A stretch of 64,000 nucleotides of DNA, from assembly GCF_009817885.1 (NCBI RefSeq), contig NZ_CP041764.1, positions 4,650,001-4,714,000 of the forward strand, read 5' to 3'. Source of the stretch: Serratia rhizosphaerae. Its GTDB lineage: Bacteria > Pseudomonadota > Gammaproteobacteria > Enterobacterales > Enterobacteriaceae. Each line of letters begins with the position of its first letter. Position 1 is the stretch's first letter. The notes below the pieces were generated by a model. The model made no database searches, was not told the origin of the DNA, and saw only the letters and a program-made list of their open reading frames with translations. Shown here in pieces: positions 19,562 through 28,431 of this stretch. The translations under genes were made by a program, and so were the position numbers.

Positions 19562-19793
19562 GAGGTTCAGCTGCATCTGCCGGCGATGCGTAACAACACA
19601 GAGATCGTTGGCGAGTTGCTGCATGATGATTGGCGAAGGCGTCGCATTGCTGAGGTATAAAAGTTTTCAGCGTGATACCGGTGGCAAGGTGGTGCGTCGT
19701 ACGGAACGTTCGTCAATCTGGCTGTGGTCGTCATCAGAAAAAGGAGCTCGTTGGCAGATGCGTTTTCATCAGGGCACGGCGATCGATGATTGA
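19562..19793 (+). pseudogene. DUF4440-type protein remnant, internally deleted
   Basis: Two coding-like pieces in different frames: EVQLHLPAMRNNTEIVGELLHDDW from 19562, and from about 19637 VALLRYKSFQRDTGGKVVRRTERSSIW…RWQMRFHQGTAIDD to the stop at 19793. Together they resemble the beginning and end of a small NTF2-like DUF4440 protein (start …LLHDDF…, end …RFHQGT), with the middle lost. A related, more decayed fragment lies at 10525-10595. No function is expected to remain. Confidence 0.55.
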
Positions 19794-20080
19794 GCCTGGA
19801 GAACCTTTAAACCAGAATGATGGCCAAGGGATATAAACCTTGGCAAATCTGGCAAAGGTTGAAGGTGAGGTGAGATAGAGAGCCAAGGGGTAGCCAGGTG
19901 CGCATCCATTAATTCAATTTGACTTATGTTGTGTGAGAATCCAGTTCATAAGAGGTATTCTCAATATGCCTCTGACTTAAATGAATATTTTTAATGAAAA
20001 CATAAACTAATTTCCAGTTAACTTCATGAACTAACAGAGAATCCGCTTCTTATGGACATTCTCTGTCAGCTTACTTTACT
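19794..20080. other. Intergenic region, no gene seen
   Basis: AT-rich spacer without a supported reading frame. It contains CCAGTTCATAAGAGGTATTC near 19941, whose first part recurs at the two repeat copies to the right. Confidence 0.35.
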
Positions 20081-20430
20081 CCAGTTCATGAACCATTCCC
20101 CGCCGTAACCGCATAACCAGCCCCATCAAGATTTAAGGGTTATCTGATTGTCTTCTTGAATAATCCATGAGGTTTGGTAACATTTGGATACATCGATACT
20201 TAAGTGGAAATGATACCTCTGATGGCGGTAGCGTTCTGACAGCTGGCTGGGAATACTTGAGGATATATCGGTAGGGAAGCTTAAGGTTCGCTCTGTTTCA
20301 GTTCATAAACCATTTCCAATCGCATACCCAAGCACGTAAAATTTTAGGAGGTATCTGACTACCTTCTTGAAAAATCTATAATTTTTGATAACATTTAGAC
20401 ACATTAATAGTTAGTGAGGAGTGTCATCCC
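20081..20430 (+). repeat. Diverged direct repeat upstream of NERD module
   Basis: Two copies in direct order, about 20081-20218 and 20298-20430. Both begin CAGTTCAT(G/A)AACCATT, share GGTATCTGA-like and CTTCTTGAA blocks, and then (G/T)GTAACATTT or TGATAACATTT and ACA(T/C)AT(C/T)GATA-type stretches. After the first copy, GGGAAGCTTAAGGTTCGCTCTG resembles the coding stretch GGGAGGCAAAACTTCGCTTTG of the small frame at 20421-20579. This suggests tandem duplication of the promoter and small gene, with one copy now decayed. Confidence 0.6.
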
Positions 20431-20579
20431 TTCGGGGGGAAATAGTACAGGCTCTTGAAGAACTCTTGGTGACGGGCTTGAACGGAAGCACGGACTGGAA
20501 CGGCCGATGGGAGGCAAAACTTCGCTTTGCCTTACATGACCAGAATAAATGGCCTGACTTTTTAAGCAAATTTAGATGA
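20421..20579 (+). CDS. Small unknown protein (52 aa) before NERD gene
   Basis: A GTG-started frame of 52 residues (MSSLRGEIVQALEELLVTG … WEAKLRFALHDQNKWPDFLSKFR). It looks protein-like: amphipathic, charged, with no rare-codon clusters. It ends 18 bases before the NERD gene, whose AAGGGGA site lies in that gap, so coupling is likely. Its own ribosome-binding site is too close (GAGG, 1-2 bases), so the start may lie elsewhere. I do not recognise the family. A degraded copy seems to lie just upstream, within the direct repeat. Confidence 0.4.
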   Translation: MSSLRGEIVQALEELLVTGLNGSTDWNGRWEAKLRFALHDQNKWPDFLSKFR

Positions 20580-20597
20580 AATCTAAGGGGAACTCCG

Positions 20598-21407
20598 TTG
20601 GAAGTAGAAATGTGGGATGGTGGCTTACAAGAGCAGGAAGTGTTGGCTATCGAGAAAATAAAGGCTGCTTTTTCAGTCAACGTATCAAAGCCTAGCAATC
20701 CTGTTCGTGGCGGTTCAATTGGCGAGCAGCTACAAAGCTACGGTTTTACCGGCAATGGAATGTTCCCCTGGAAAGGTTATGCAGGTTTTCGTTTTGTTGA
20801 GGCAAAAAAAGAAGGTGAATTTGATTTAGTCATTGTTACGCATTGCAATGTGATCATAGTTGAGTTGAAGGACTGGAATCATCAGCCTGTAACTGCGCGT
20901 GGAGAGACTTGGTATAAGGGTGACAAAAACATGGGACGCTCGCCAGTAAGCGTGACCCGTGGCAAAAAGTTCACGTTGGACAACAAACTCAAGCGTCTGG
21001 CAGACCGTTTTACGAACAAAGGCTATGTTCCATTTGTACATTTCTTTGTTGTGATGACTGGCAATGCGGACTTCAGTGAGTTACCGGAAGAACAACGTCA
21101 CCATACAATCTCGTTAACAGATTTTCTTAAATTTGCTGACCGAAATACATTCAACAACTACTTCAGACCCCATCCAGACTCCCAGGTTCTAAACAAAGAT
21201 TTTCCCCTTTTTGATAACCTTTTCTTAGGGCCTCAGACAGCGCCAAAAGCCCTGAGGGTTAATGGCTTCGAAGCTATGGATATGATTTTCGAACATCCTA
21301 AAAAGGTGTATCGGGAATACTTGGCAAAATCAGAAATATCAGCAAATAGCGAAGCATTACTCAGAATATGGAATTTCCGGAACATGGTACCTTATCCTTT
21401 GATTTAG
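20598..21407 (+). pseudogene. NERD-domain nuclease-like protein, C-terminally truncated
   Basis: Starts at TTG 20598, with AAGGGGA six bases upstream. Residues about 40-150 contain a nuclease-related (NERD) fold with the PD-(D/E)xK-like core GEFDLVIVTHCNVIIVELKDW (D, then ExK) and a following TWYKG strand. The region to residue 260 (IFEHPKKVYREYLAKSEI…LLRIWNF) resembles the linker that in larger relatives leads into a protein-kinase domain. Here the frame ends at 21407, right after that linker, and the kinase is absent. NERD-kinase proteins are seen in mobile and defence-type islands; a defence role is inference. GC and codon use are lower than in the core genes. It looks like a deletion fusion with the next frame. 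Confidence 0.55.
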
Positions 21408-22477
21408 CCACATTTAGCTGCTTCAGCAACCAGACTTTCCAGGACCACTGGAGGGGAGGGTTAACATTAAAGGTTGATGACAACAACATTTCTCAAAGTG
21501 AGAAACTGGTTGAGAAGCACTTTCAGTACCAGTTTAATCAAATCCTGGATAAAGGTTACCTGTCTCACCTGCAGGTTCAGGGCGGAAAAGAACAACCTTC
21601 TATCTATACCGTTAATTCTGTTAATAAGCTGCGGCAAATACCGCTCCGTTTAACAACGGAATTTAAAATGGATAACGATGGTAAGGCTGTCGAGCGTGAA
21701 GACTATGAACAGTTAAACAGTTCGGAATGTGTTCATGAGTTAATGGCTGTTGAGATAGCTAGGTTATCACGACATAACAATACCATGAGTATTTTTAAGG
21801 CCATGGTATCCATTAACGATGACCTTACGCTTAAGCTGTTTGACTCTAAAACGAATCAGCTTAATCCATTATTTATCAAGGATATGCAGGCAATGGAAGA
21901 ATACTCAGACTCAGGCAGGACGACTTTTTTAGGCCCGGTTTATTCTAAAAACAACTGGGAAAAGCTGCAGAAAGCTCTGGCACCGGTGCTTAATCAGCGT
22001 ATCAGAGACAAAACCGATTATGGCGGTAGCCCGTTCGTCTGGGTAGCACCATCAGATCCCTACTGGTCAAAGAGTGTTCGATTTATCTCAAGCCTGAGCG
22101 ATTTTCTTAACAGGTCAGCTACGAAGGATAAGCGGTTGTATAAACCGGTGCTGTACGTACCCGTCCAGGATGCAGGTGATGTCCGAGTTGCCAGACAGTG
22201 GAAGCATGAACTTGGGCAATTCCACGCGTGCGCTAAAGGGCTAGTTGAAGGACTGTTAGATGGTAATGTTGAGATCCTTCATCTTGAGGATGAGTTATCT
22301 GCTGTTATCTATCATATTTCTCAACCCGAAACGTTGCCTGTGACGATGCCACTGGGCTTCATCACAACGAACAAGGAGGCAGTTAAGATTATTGGTGCGC
22401 TGATTACTGAATATGTCAAAAGCATCACTGGTTTTGATAAGCCCCATGACTGTGGCGCAATTTCGGCAATGGTTTAA
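21368..22477 (+). CDS. Unrecognised 369-residue protein, possibly 5'-truncated
   Basis: Open frame from ATG 21368 to 22477, overlapping the end of the NERD frame by 40 bases. No ribosome-binding site is evident, and the first 30 residues may be read-through of a deletion junction, so this is probably the 3' part of a longer gene. The body looks like a real soluble protein (TVNSVNKLRQIPLRLTTEFKMDND … HELMAVEIARLSRH … SPFVWVAPSDPYWSKSVRFI … RQWKHELGQFHACAKGLVEGLL). I recognise no domain; there is no HKD or kinase motif. AT-richer codons match the NERD gene, so both probably came in together. Confidence 0.45.
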   Translation: MEFPEHGTLSFDLATFSCFSNQTFQDHWRGGLTLKVDDNNISQSEKLVEKHFQYQFNQILDKGYLSHLQVQGGKEQPSIYTVNSVNKLRQIPLRLTTEFKMDNDGKAVEREDYEQLNSSECVHELMAVEIARLSRHNNTMSIFKAMVSINDDLTLKLFDSKTNQLNPLFIKDMQAMEEYSDSGRTTFLGPVYSKNNWEKLQKALAPVLNQRIRDKTDYGGSPFVWVAPSDPYWSKSVRFISSLSDFLNRSATKDKRLYKPVLYVPVQDAGDVRVARQWKHELGQFHACAKGLVEGLLDGNVEILHLEDELSAVIYHISQPETLPVTMPLGFITTNKEAVKIIGALITEYVKSITGFDKPHDCGAISAMV

Positions 22478-22489
22478 AAATCGTTGCAG

Positions 22490-23625
22490 ACTGATTTGTG
22501 TGATTCATAGACATCGTTTCAATTTTCTCAGCTCAAGTTCAAGCTTATAATTCTGTTCCTGTATATGCTCTTCATTGGGCTGATAGTTTGCGTGAACGGT
22601 GTCGGAGTATGGCGTTTTCTCAGCAAGTTCAAAGTAGCGCTCCATCGGAGTTTTACCGTTGTGAGCGCTATGAGGACGTTCCCAGTTGTAGTAATGCTGC
22701 CATTCTGCAGCAGCTCCTTCAGGTCATCAGCAGAGAGATCTACGGTCGCGTAAAACTCAGCTTTGTCTGTTTTTTGGGAACGTTCAACTTTGCCGTTAAG
22801 ATGAGGCGACGCTGGTTTATTTGGACGAAACTTGATGCCGTATTCTTTCAGTTTTGCCTGCACTTTAACGGCAAAAAACTCTCTTCCCCGGTTTGTCTGA
22901 AAGCGCTGTATCGGGAAAGGCATTTCTTCAATAACGCAATCAATAAAATCCAGTGTGTTTGTAGCCGAGCGACGAGAATAGAGCCTCAGTACTCTGTAGC
23001 GAGTGCAATCATCAACAGATGTGTACTGATATAAGCCGGGGCCAATTTTACAGGTATCCATCTGAACCCGGTCACCGGGAACAGGGCGTTCGTAGCGAAT
23101 GAAGTCACCTTTACGCCGGAATTTAACAACAGGTTTCACCTGATTCTGGCAGAGGACTTTGTGGATTGTTGCTATTGCCAGTGAGATTGAATGAGGCCGT
23201 TTTAACTCGCTTTGAATCCGCCTTGCGCCCAGATTTCGCCGGGAGCGTAACTCCAGAATCAGAGCGACTTCGCCAGCGCCGGTTTTCGTTGATGGTGAGC
23301 GCTTAGGGCGTCGGCTATGACTTTCCAGACCAGTGATGCTCTGAGCCAGATATCTGCGCCACCATTTACGCAATGTGGGCCGAGAAATGCCACAGCGACG
23401 GCATACGAACCCCGCATCACCGGACGTTTCTGATCAGCGCAATAACGTAATGGATAGAGAAGGGGCAAACAGGTCGTCACATCCATTAATATCCACTGGC
23501 GTTGATGGCCAGGCACATCAAGTTGAGCGAGAGAGAACATGAACTATTAATCCTGAGAACATAATGTATATAAACCAAAAACTACTATAAACATAATGGG
23601 AAAAATGCGACATGTCTCAAAAAGC
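22490..23625 (-). mobile_element. Degenerate IS481-family insertion sequence
   Basis: The transposase described separately fills this span. The candidate ends are GATTCATAGACATCG on the left (about 22501) and, in inverted form, CGACATGTCTCAAA near 23610. They match only imperfectly, so the boundaries are approximate. No target duplication was seen. The element is inactive by frameshift and loss of a catalytic acid. Confidence 0.6.
22504..23433 (-). pseudogene. IS481-family transposase, frameshifted, catalytic D to N
   Basis: DDE integrase-type transposase. A winged/HTH part (RRCGISRPTLRKWWRRYLAQ) is followed by an HTH_29/32-like linker (LGARRIQSELKR…) and the rve core. Catalytic residues: D in RVQMDTCKI is present; the second acid is replaced, reading FQTNRGREFF where the family has QTDRG; E in NGKVERSQKTDKAEF is present. 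After DLKELLQ (about 22706) the frame slips. The other frame continues EWQHYYNWERPHSAHNGKTP to a stop at 22504, so one base is missing. The N-terminal start is also unclear, since a stop lies at 23434. Dead in two ways. Confidence 0.8.
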
Positions 23626-24019
23626 TAACTGACTGATCTGTAGTGGTGGTATAAGGCTTTGTGAAGTTATTGGTCGATGTAGGTTATTTAACATAATATA
23701 CATTATGCGCACCTATGTGACGGTACACGGAGTCTGTGTCTTTGGGCTTTATCATGGGGTTTTCTACGTAATTCCACCTTTGTACATTCTATCCCGCAGG
23801 TACGTTCTTCCTGCCAGCGCATCGGTACTGCGCATAAACTAGTTGCTCATCTCATCCTGGCCGATAATTGATGGTCTACGCCATGATATACACGGCTTGA
23901 TAGCAATTATGGTGACCGGGAATGTAGTGGGATGCGCTTTGGCATCCCACAGGCTTAACGAAATATTCAAGTTTCAGCCGACGATAAAGGTGAAAACATT
24001 TCCGCTTCCACCTTCAGTT
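23626..24019. other. Intergenic region with a 9-bp hairpin
   Basis: No gene is supported. GTGGGATGC (23927-23935) pairs with GCATCCCAC (23942-23950), about 70 bases beyond the oxidoreductase stop on the minus strand. It could end that transcript, although no T run follows in either direction. Confidence 0.4.
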
Positions 24020-25225
24020 TTAAGGGACAATCACAAAATCCGGGTTTGCTATGGCGAACAAGGCGTCGCGATCAGCTTTCGGTGGGTAAATCCACAGGGT
24101 ATTAATTTCCTGTTTAATCTTTTTACCTTCAGCCCCGGTAACAAGCACCTTGCGTTCCCAGCCTTCAGTGAATAATGCTCCCCACGTTCCCAGATCGAGG
24201 CAGGTCACATATTTCGGCTGGCTGTAAGGATGTAGTGGTAACCCCGTCAGTTCTGCTGCTGCATTATACCCGGCAACACGACCCAGACTCATGGCATGCT
24301 GGCAGGACATCACATTGTAATTGCCCGCATTGTCCGTTGGCACCTTCACCGTGTCCCCGGTAACAAAAACGCCCGGTGCAGCAGGTGCATGCAGATATGC
24401 ATCACCCAGAACACGCCCGCTGTTGTCCCGTTCGCCCGGAATTTGTTCCGTCAGCGGGCTTGCCCGCATCCCTGCCGCCAGTATCACCGTGTCGGCAGCA
24501 ATCTGTTCTCCGTCTGACAAGGTGACACTACCCGCGTCAACCGCAGTTACACGCACACTAGCGCGAGGTTCTACGCCACATTCCTGTAATGCCTGCTGAA
24601 TAACCGCAGATGCTTCTGCTCCCATACCGGCACCGACCTCTGCAGCGCTATCGACAATCACTACCCGTACATCTTCATTGCCAAGAATGGCACGCAATCG
24701 TTGCGGCATTTCCGTGGCGCTCTCCAATCCGGTAAGCCCTCCGCCAACTACTACCACGGTGTTGCGTGCGGCAGTATGCGGTTTGTGTTTCAGGTCCAGC
24801 AGATGAGTTTCCAGGCATTGCGCACCTTCCAGCGTGTCAACATTGAAAGAGTGTTCGGCAAAGCCAGATACCGGTGGAATGGCACCATAGCTGCCTGCTG
24901 CGAGAACAAAGCGATCATACGCGAGCGCCATTTCTTGCCCGTCATTCAGTCTTGCGGTCACCCTTTTATTGTCTGTATCAATCCCCTCAACACGCCCTGC
25001 CACATATTGCACTCCGGTAACAGCTAGCTGTGCGGATATATCCGGCGCCATATTTTCCAGTACCGCTTCGTACAGACGTGGCCGGATAGTTACGTTAGGC
25101 GCCGGTGATACCATAATGACACTGATTTCATCCGCTTTACCGGCAAGTGAAACAGCACGCATTGCGGCAATGGCGGCCCAGAATCCGGCGAAACCAGAGC
25201 CGGCAATTAAAATTGTTTTTTTCAT
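24020..25225 (-). CDS. NDH-2-like FAD/NAD(P) oxidoreductase
   Basis: Two-dinucleotide-binding flavoprotein of 401 residues related to type II NADH dehydrogenases and sulfide:quinone/ferredoxin reductases. FAD site ILIAGSGFAGFWAA at the N-terminus, NAD site VVVVGGGLTGLESA near residue 150, and the second FAD motif GVFVTGDTVKVP near 290. There is no CxxC thiol pair. I chose ATG 25225, where GAGGA lies 8 bases upstream. It follows an Rrf2 regulator on the same strand after 158 bases, suggesting a redox- or NO-responsive pair. The electron acceptor is not known. Confidence 0.85.
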   Translation of the reverse strand: MKKTILIAGSGFAGFWAAIAAMRAVSLAGKADEISVIMVSPAPNVTIRPRLYEAVLENMAPDISAQLAVTGVQYVAGRVEGIDTDNKRVTARLNDGQEMALAYDRFVLAAGSYGAIPPVSGFAEHSFNVDTLEGAQCLETHLLDLKHKPHTAARNTVVVVGGGLTGLESATEMPQRLRAILGNEDVRVVIVDSAAEVGAGMGAEASAVIQQALQECGVEPRASVRVTAVDAGSVTLSDGEQIAADTVILAAGMRASPLTEQIPGERDNSGRVLGDAYLHAPAAPGVFVTGDTVKVPTDNAGNYNVMSCQHAMSLGRVAGYNAAAELTGLPLHPYSQPKYVTCLDLGTWGALFTEGWERKVLVTGAEGKKIKQEINTLWIYPPKADRDALFAIANPDFVIVP

Positions 25226-25383
25226 AGCATCATTCCTCAAGGACAGAGTTAACCGAGCAGCCAGACTGCCCGGGACATATTCCGGATAAACAGTGCCGTT
25301 CTATCACCGTTATACGGGTACAGAAAGCCCATCCCGTCTCCGGAGAGACGGGATAAAAACGTAATGCTTAGAAACAGGGATGT

Positions 25384-25923
25384 TTAAGGCTTATTGCGTG
25401 GCGCTTTCCCGCTGCGTGAAGTTCGTTCCGTTATGCGCTCATCCATCCAGATATTAACCTCACTGAAAAAGTCCGCCGGGGCCGTTCGTCCGAATCTGGC
25501 CGCCACCGACCCAAGCGTTTGTTTGGCAAGAGCGTTTCGCATGGCCTTCTCTGCCTGAAGTATTACCCCATGCACGGCACACCTGTCGGATACCGCCCAG
25601 TCAGGCGGCGGATTATCAAAGATCGCACAGCGCTGACGGACTTCCTGGCACTCAAACAGAGGTTTGTGCCCTTCAATTGCGTCAATCATATCGAGGAAGG
25701 TTATTTCGTCTGCCGGGCGTGCCAGCCGGTACCCGCCGCGCACGCCTTCACTTGATGTAACTATTCCCGCTTTTTCTAGCCGCGGAAAAATCTTGGCAAG
25801 GAAACTTGGCGAGATCCCCTGCAACTCCGCCAGCTCACGGCTGCTGAGCGCGCGCTGAGGATTATCAACCAGCCACAGCAGGCAATGGATCCCATATTCA
25901 ACACTGACGGTGATGTACGCCAT
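25384..25923 (-). CDS. Rrf2-family transcriptional regulator
   Basis: Winged-helix Rrf2 protein of 179 residues (VEYGIHCLLWLVDNPQRALSSRELAELQGISPSFLAKIFPRLEKAGIV…GVRGGYRLAR). It has C92, C99 and C115, a spacing different from IscR (92/98/104) but still compatible with a bound iron-sulfur cluster or a thiol switch. A C-terminal basic tail is present. It lies upstream of an FAD oxidoreductase on the same strand. An inverted repeat at 25971-26001 sits in its promoter and is the likely operator. Confidence 0.88.
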   Translation of the reverse strand: MAYITVSVEYGIHCLLWLVDNPQRALSSRELAELQGISPSFLAKIFPRLEKAGIVTSSEGVRGGYRLARPADEITFLDMIDAIEGHKPLFECQEVRQRCAIFDNPPPDWAVSDRCAVHGVILQAEKAMRNALAKQTLGSVAARFGRTAPADFFSEVNIWMDERITERTSRSGKAPRNKP

Positions 25924-25970
25924 CGTCCGGTACTCCGTATAAGGTGAGTCATCTAACGGGGATGATAATT

Positions 25971-26001
25971 GTCTTTGTTTATTTTGTCAACAAACGAAGA
26001 C
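25971..26001. promoter_or_regulatory. Inverted repeat, candidate Rrf2 operator
   Basis: GTCTTTGTTT (25971-25980) and AAACGAAGAC (25992-26001) are inverted with one mismatch and 11 bases between. It lies 48 bases upstream of the Rrf2 start. The size and position fit an autoregulatory operator; binding is inferred. Confidence 0.55.
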
Positions 26002-26170
26002 TAACTTAATCCTTGTTTGGATTTGTTCTTTATACGGAAAGAAAATCGGCTTCTAGTACGGGTTGGTATCATGCTGTCGACTTATCAAATCAATGTCCGG
26101 TTCCCCCTGATGTAATCAGGCCATTCCTCACCCATGATTTAACATAAACCTGAATATTCAATAAAACAAA

Positions 26171-26183
26171 GTGACATTGTCAC
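26171..26183. promoter_or_regulatory. Palindrome upstream of alkyl sulfatase
   Basis: GTGACATTGTCAC is a perfect 13-base palindrome about 210 bases before the alkyl sulfatase start. It is a candidate regulator site; no factor is assigned. The rest of 25924-26391 holds no gene. Confidence 0.4.
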
Positions 26184-26391
26184 ATGCTGGTTTCTCTGAA
26201 TTTACCCAATCAGATCAAATTTTTGTGTGATTTATCCGTTGGTTCGCCAGTTTTCATCTACGTTTAAGACGTCGCGTCAAAAAATGACTTACTTCGACGC
26301 CTGCCGGAGAGCCAACGCTGCGCGCCGCCAGGTGATGCGGCACAAGATTTCATTATCTATCACACTGTTGAAGATAACCTCTGAGGATACT

Positions 26392-28368
26392 ATGAAACTG
26401 AAACCTCTTATCCTGTGTATGATATTGGCCGGTTCGTTTTCGCTATCTCCCGGCGTGTATGCGGCCGATGACGCCAGGAAGGATGCCACCTCGGCGACGC
26501 AGAAAACCAATGCGGAACTCTACGACCAGCTGCCCTTCTCCGATAAAACCGATTTCAGCGATGCGCATAAAGGGTTTATTGCTCCCTTGCCTGCTGAAGT
26601 GATTAAGGGCGAAGCCGGCAACGTGATCTGGGATCCGCAGCAGTACGCCTTTATCAAAGAAGATGAAAAAGCGCCGGCTACCGTCAACCCCAGCTTATGG
26701 CGTCAATCACAGCTGATTAATATCAGCGGGCTGTTTGAAGTGACCGATGGCGTATACCAGATCCGCAACCTCGATCTGTCAAATATGACCATTATCGAAG
26801 GTAAAGAAGGTATCACGGTGGTCGATCCGCTGGTCTCTGCAGAAACGGCGAAAGTGGGCATGGATCTCTATTATAAGAACCGTGGTAAAAAACCGGTGGT
26901 GGCGGTGATTTATACCCACAGCCACGTTGACCACTATGGCGGCGTACGCGGCGTGGTCGATGAGGCGGATGTCAAAAATGGCAAGGTGAAGATCTATGCG
27001 CCGGCCGGCTTTATGGAAGAAGCGGTATCGGAAAACATCATGGCCGGCAACGTAATGAGCCGCCGGGCGAGCTATATGTACGGCAACCTGCTGAAAGCCG
27101 ATCCTAAAGGCCAGGTTGGCGCAGGTCTCGGCACCACCACCTCCGCGGGCACCGTGACGCTGATTGCGCCAACGGATTACATCACCAAAACCGGTGAAAA
27201 ACGCACCATCGACGGGTTGACCTACGACTTTATGATGGCGCCCGGCTCTGAAGCACCGGCAGAAATGCTGTGGTATATCGAAGAGAAGAAACTGATTGAA
27301 ACCGCAGAGGATGTCACCCACACCCTGCATAACACCTATTCACTGCGCGGCGCCAAGATCCGTCAGCCGCTGCCTTGGTCTAAATATATCAACGAGGCGC
27401 TGACCCTGTGGGGCGATAAGGCGGAGATTATCCTGGCACAGCACCATTGGCCAACCTGGGGCAATGAGAACGTGCAGAAGCTGCTGCGCAGCCAGCGAGA
27501 CCTGTATCGTTATATCAACGACCAGACGTTACGTATGGCGAACCAAGGGCTGACGCGCGATGAGATCGCCGCCAACTTTAAACTGCCGCCCAGCCTGGCA
27601 AACACTTGGGCAAACCGGGGCTATTATGGCTCCGTCAGCCATGACGTGAAGGCAACCTACGTGCTCTATCTCGGCTGGTTTGACGGTAACCCGGCGACGC
27701 TGGATGAACTGCCGCCGGAAGAAGCGGCGAAGAAATTCGTCGAATATATGGGCGGCGCCGACAGCATCCTGCAGAAAGCAAAAGCGGACTTTGACAAAGG
27801 CAACTACCGCTGGGTGGCGCAGGTGGTCAGCAAAGTGGTGTTTGCCGATCCGCAAAACAAAGCGGCACGCGAGCTGGAGGCAGATGCGTTAGAACAGCTG
27901 GGCTATCAGGCGGAATCCGGGCCGTGGCGCAACTTCTACCTCACCGGCGCCCAGGAGCTGCGTAACGGCGTGATGAAGCTGCCTACGCCAAACACCGCCA
28001 GCCCGGATACGGTGAAAGCGATGACGCCGGAAATGTTCTTTGATTATCTGGCGGTGCACATTAACGGTGAGAAAGCGGCCGGCGCCAAAGCGGTGCTGAA
28101 TGTCGATCTCGGCGACGACGGCGGCAAGTATAAGCTGGAGCTGGAAAACGGCGTATTAAACCATACCGCCAATGTCCAGGCGCAAGACGCCGATGCCACC
28201 CTCACCCTGTCGCGCGACACGCTGAATAAAATCATCCTGAAAGAGGAAACCCTGCAACAGGCTGAGAAAAACGGCGGGCTGAAAATCAAAGGCAGCGCTG
28301 ATAAGGTCAATGAACTCCTGAGCTATATGGATAAGTTCGAGTTCTGGTTTAATATTGTTACTCCGTAA
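26392..28368 (+). CDS. Secreted alkyl sulfatase (BDS1/YjcS/SdsA type)
   Basis: Metallo-beta-lactamase-fold sulfatase of 658 residues that hydrolyses primary or secondary alkyl sulfates such as SDS to alcohol and sulfate. Signal peptide MKLKPLILCMILAGSFSLSPGVYA, so periplasmic. The zinc site THSHVDHYGG lies near residue 175, with the later AQHHWPTWG histidines. After the catalytic domain comes a dimerisation helix region, and the last 120 residues form an SCP2-like lipid-binding domain. GAGGA precedes ATG 26392. A small secreted protein follows after a hairpin. Confidence 0.92.
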   Translation: MKLKPLILCMILAGSFSLSPGVYAADDARKDATSATQKTNAELYDQLPFSDKTDFSDAHKGFIAPLPAEVIKGEAGNVIWDPQQYAFIKEDEKAPATVNPSLWRQSQLINISGLFEVTDGVYQIRNLDLSNMTIIEGKEGITVVDPLVSAETAKVGMDLYYKNRGKKPVVAVIYTHSHVDHYGGVRGVVDEADVKNGKVKIYAPAGFMEEAVSENIMAGNVMSRRASYMYGNLLKADPKGQVGAGLGTTTSAGTVTLIAPTDYITKTGEKRTIDGLTYDFMMAPGSEAPAEMLWYIEEKKLIETAEDVTHTLHNTYSLRGAKIRQPLPWSKYINEALTLWGDKAEIILAQHHWPTWGNENVQKLLRSQRDLYRYINDQTLRMANQGLTRDEIAANFKLPPSLANTWANRGYYGSVSHDVKATYVLYLGWFDGNPATLDELPPEEAAKKFVEYMGGADSILQKAKADFDKGNYRWVAQVVSKVVFADPQNKAARELEADALEQLGYQAESGPWRNFYLTGAQELRNGVMKLPTPNTASPDTVKAMTPEMFFDYLAVHINGEKAAGAKAVLNVDLGDDGGKYKLELENGVLNHTANVQAQDADATLTLSRDTLNKIILKEETLQQAEKNGGLKIKGSADKVNELLSYMDKFEFWFNIVTP

Positions 28369-28375
28369 GGAATAG

Positions 28376-28399
28376 CCAGCGCCCTGCGGGGCGCTGGCA
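28376..28399 (+). terminator. Intercistronic hairpin after alkyl sulfatase
   Basis: GCCAGCGCCC (28376-28385) pairs with GGGCGCTGGC (28390-28399). It lies 8 bases after the stop and 32 before the next start, without a T run, so it probably reduces rather than stops transcription. Confidence 0.45.
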
Positions 28400-28431
28400 A
28401 CGCATGTTTTCACCGGTTGAGGAAAGAGATC

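Noticed and set aside
19608..19793. A 61-codon gene with its own start
   Set aside because: The first residues are out of frame with the conserved part, which is the tail of a broken DUF4440-type gene.
23927..23950. Hairpin near the oxidoreductase as a rho-independent terminator
   Set aside because: The stem is good but there is no T run on either side, so it is only noted as a hairpin.
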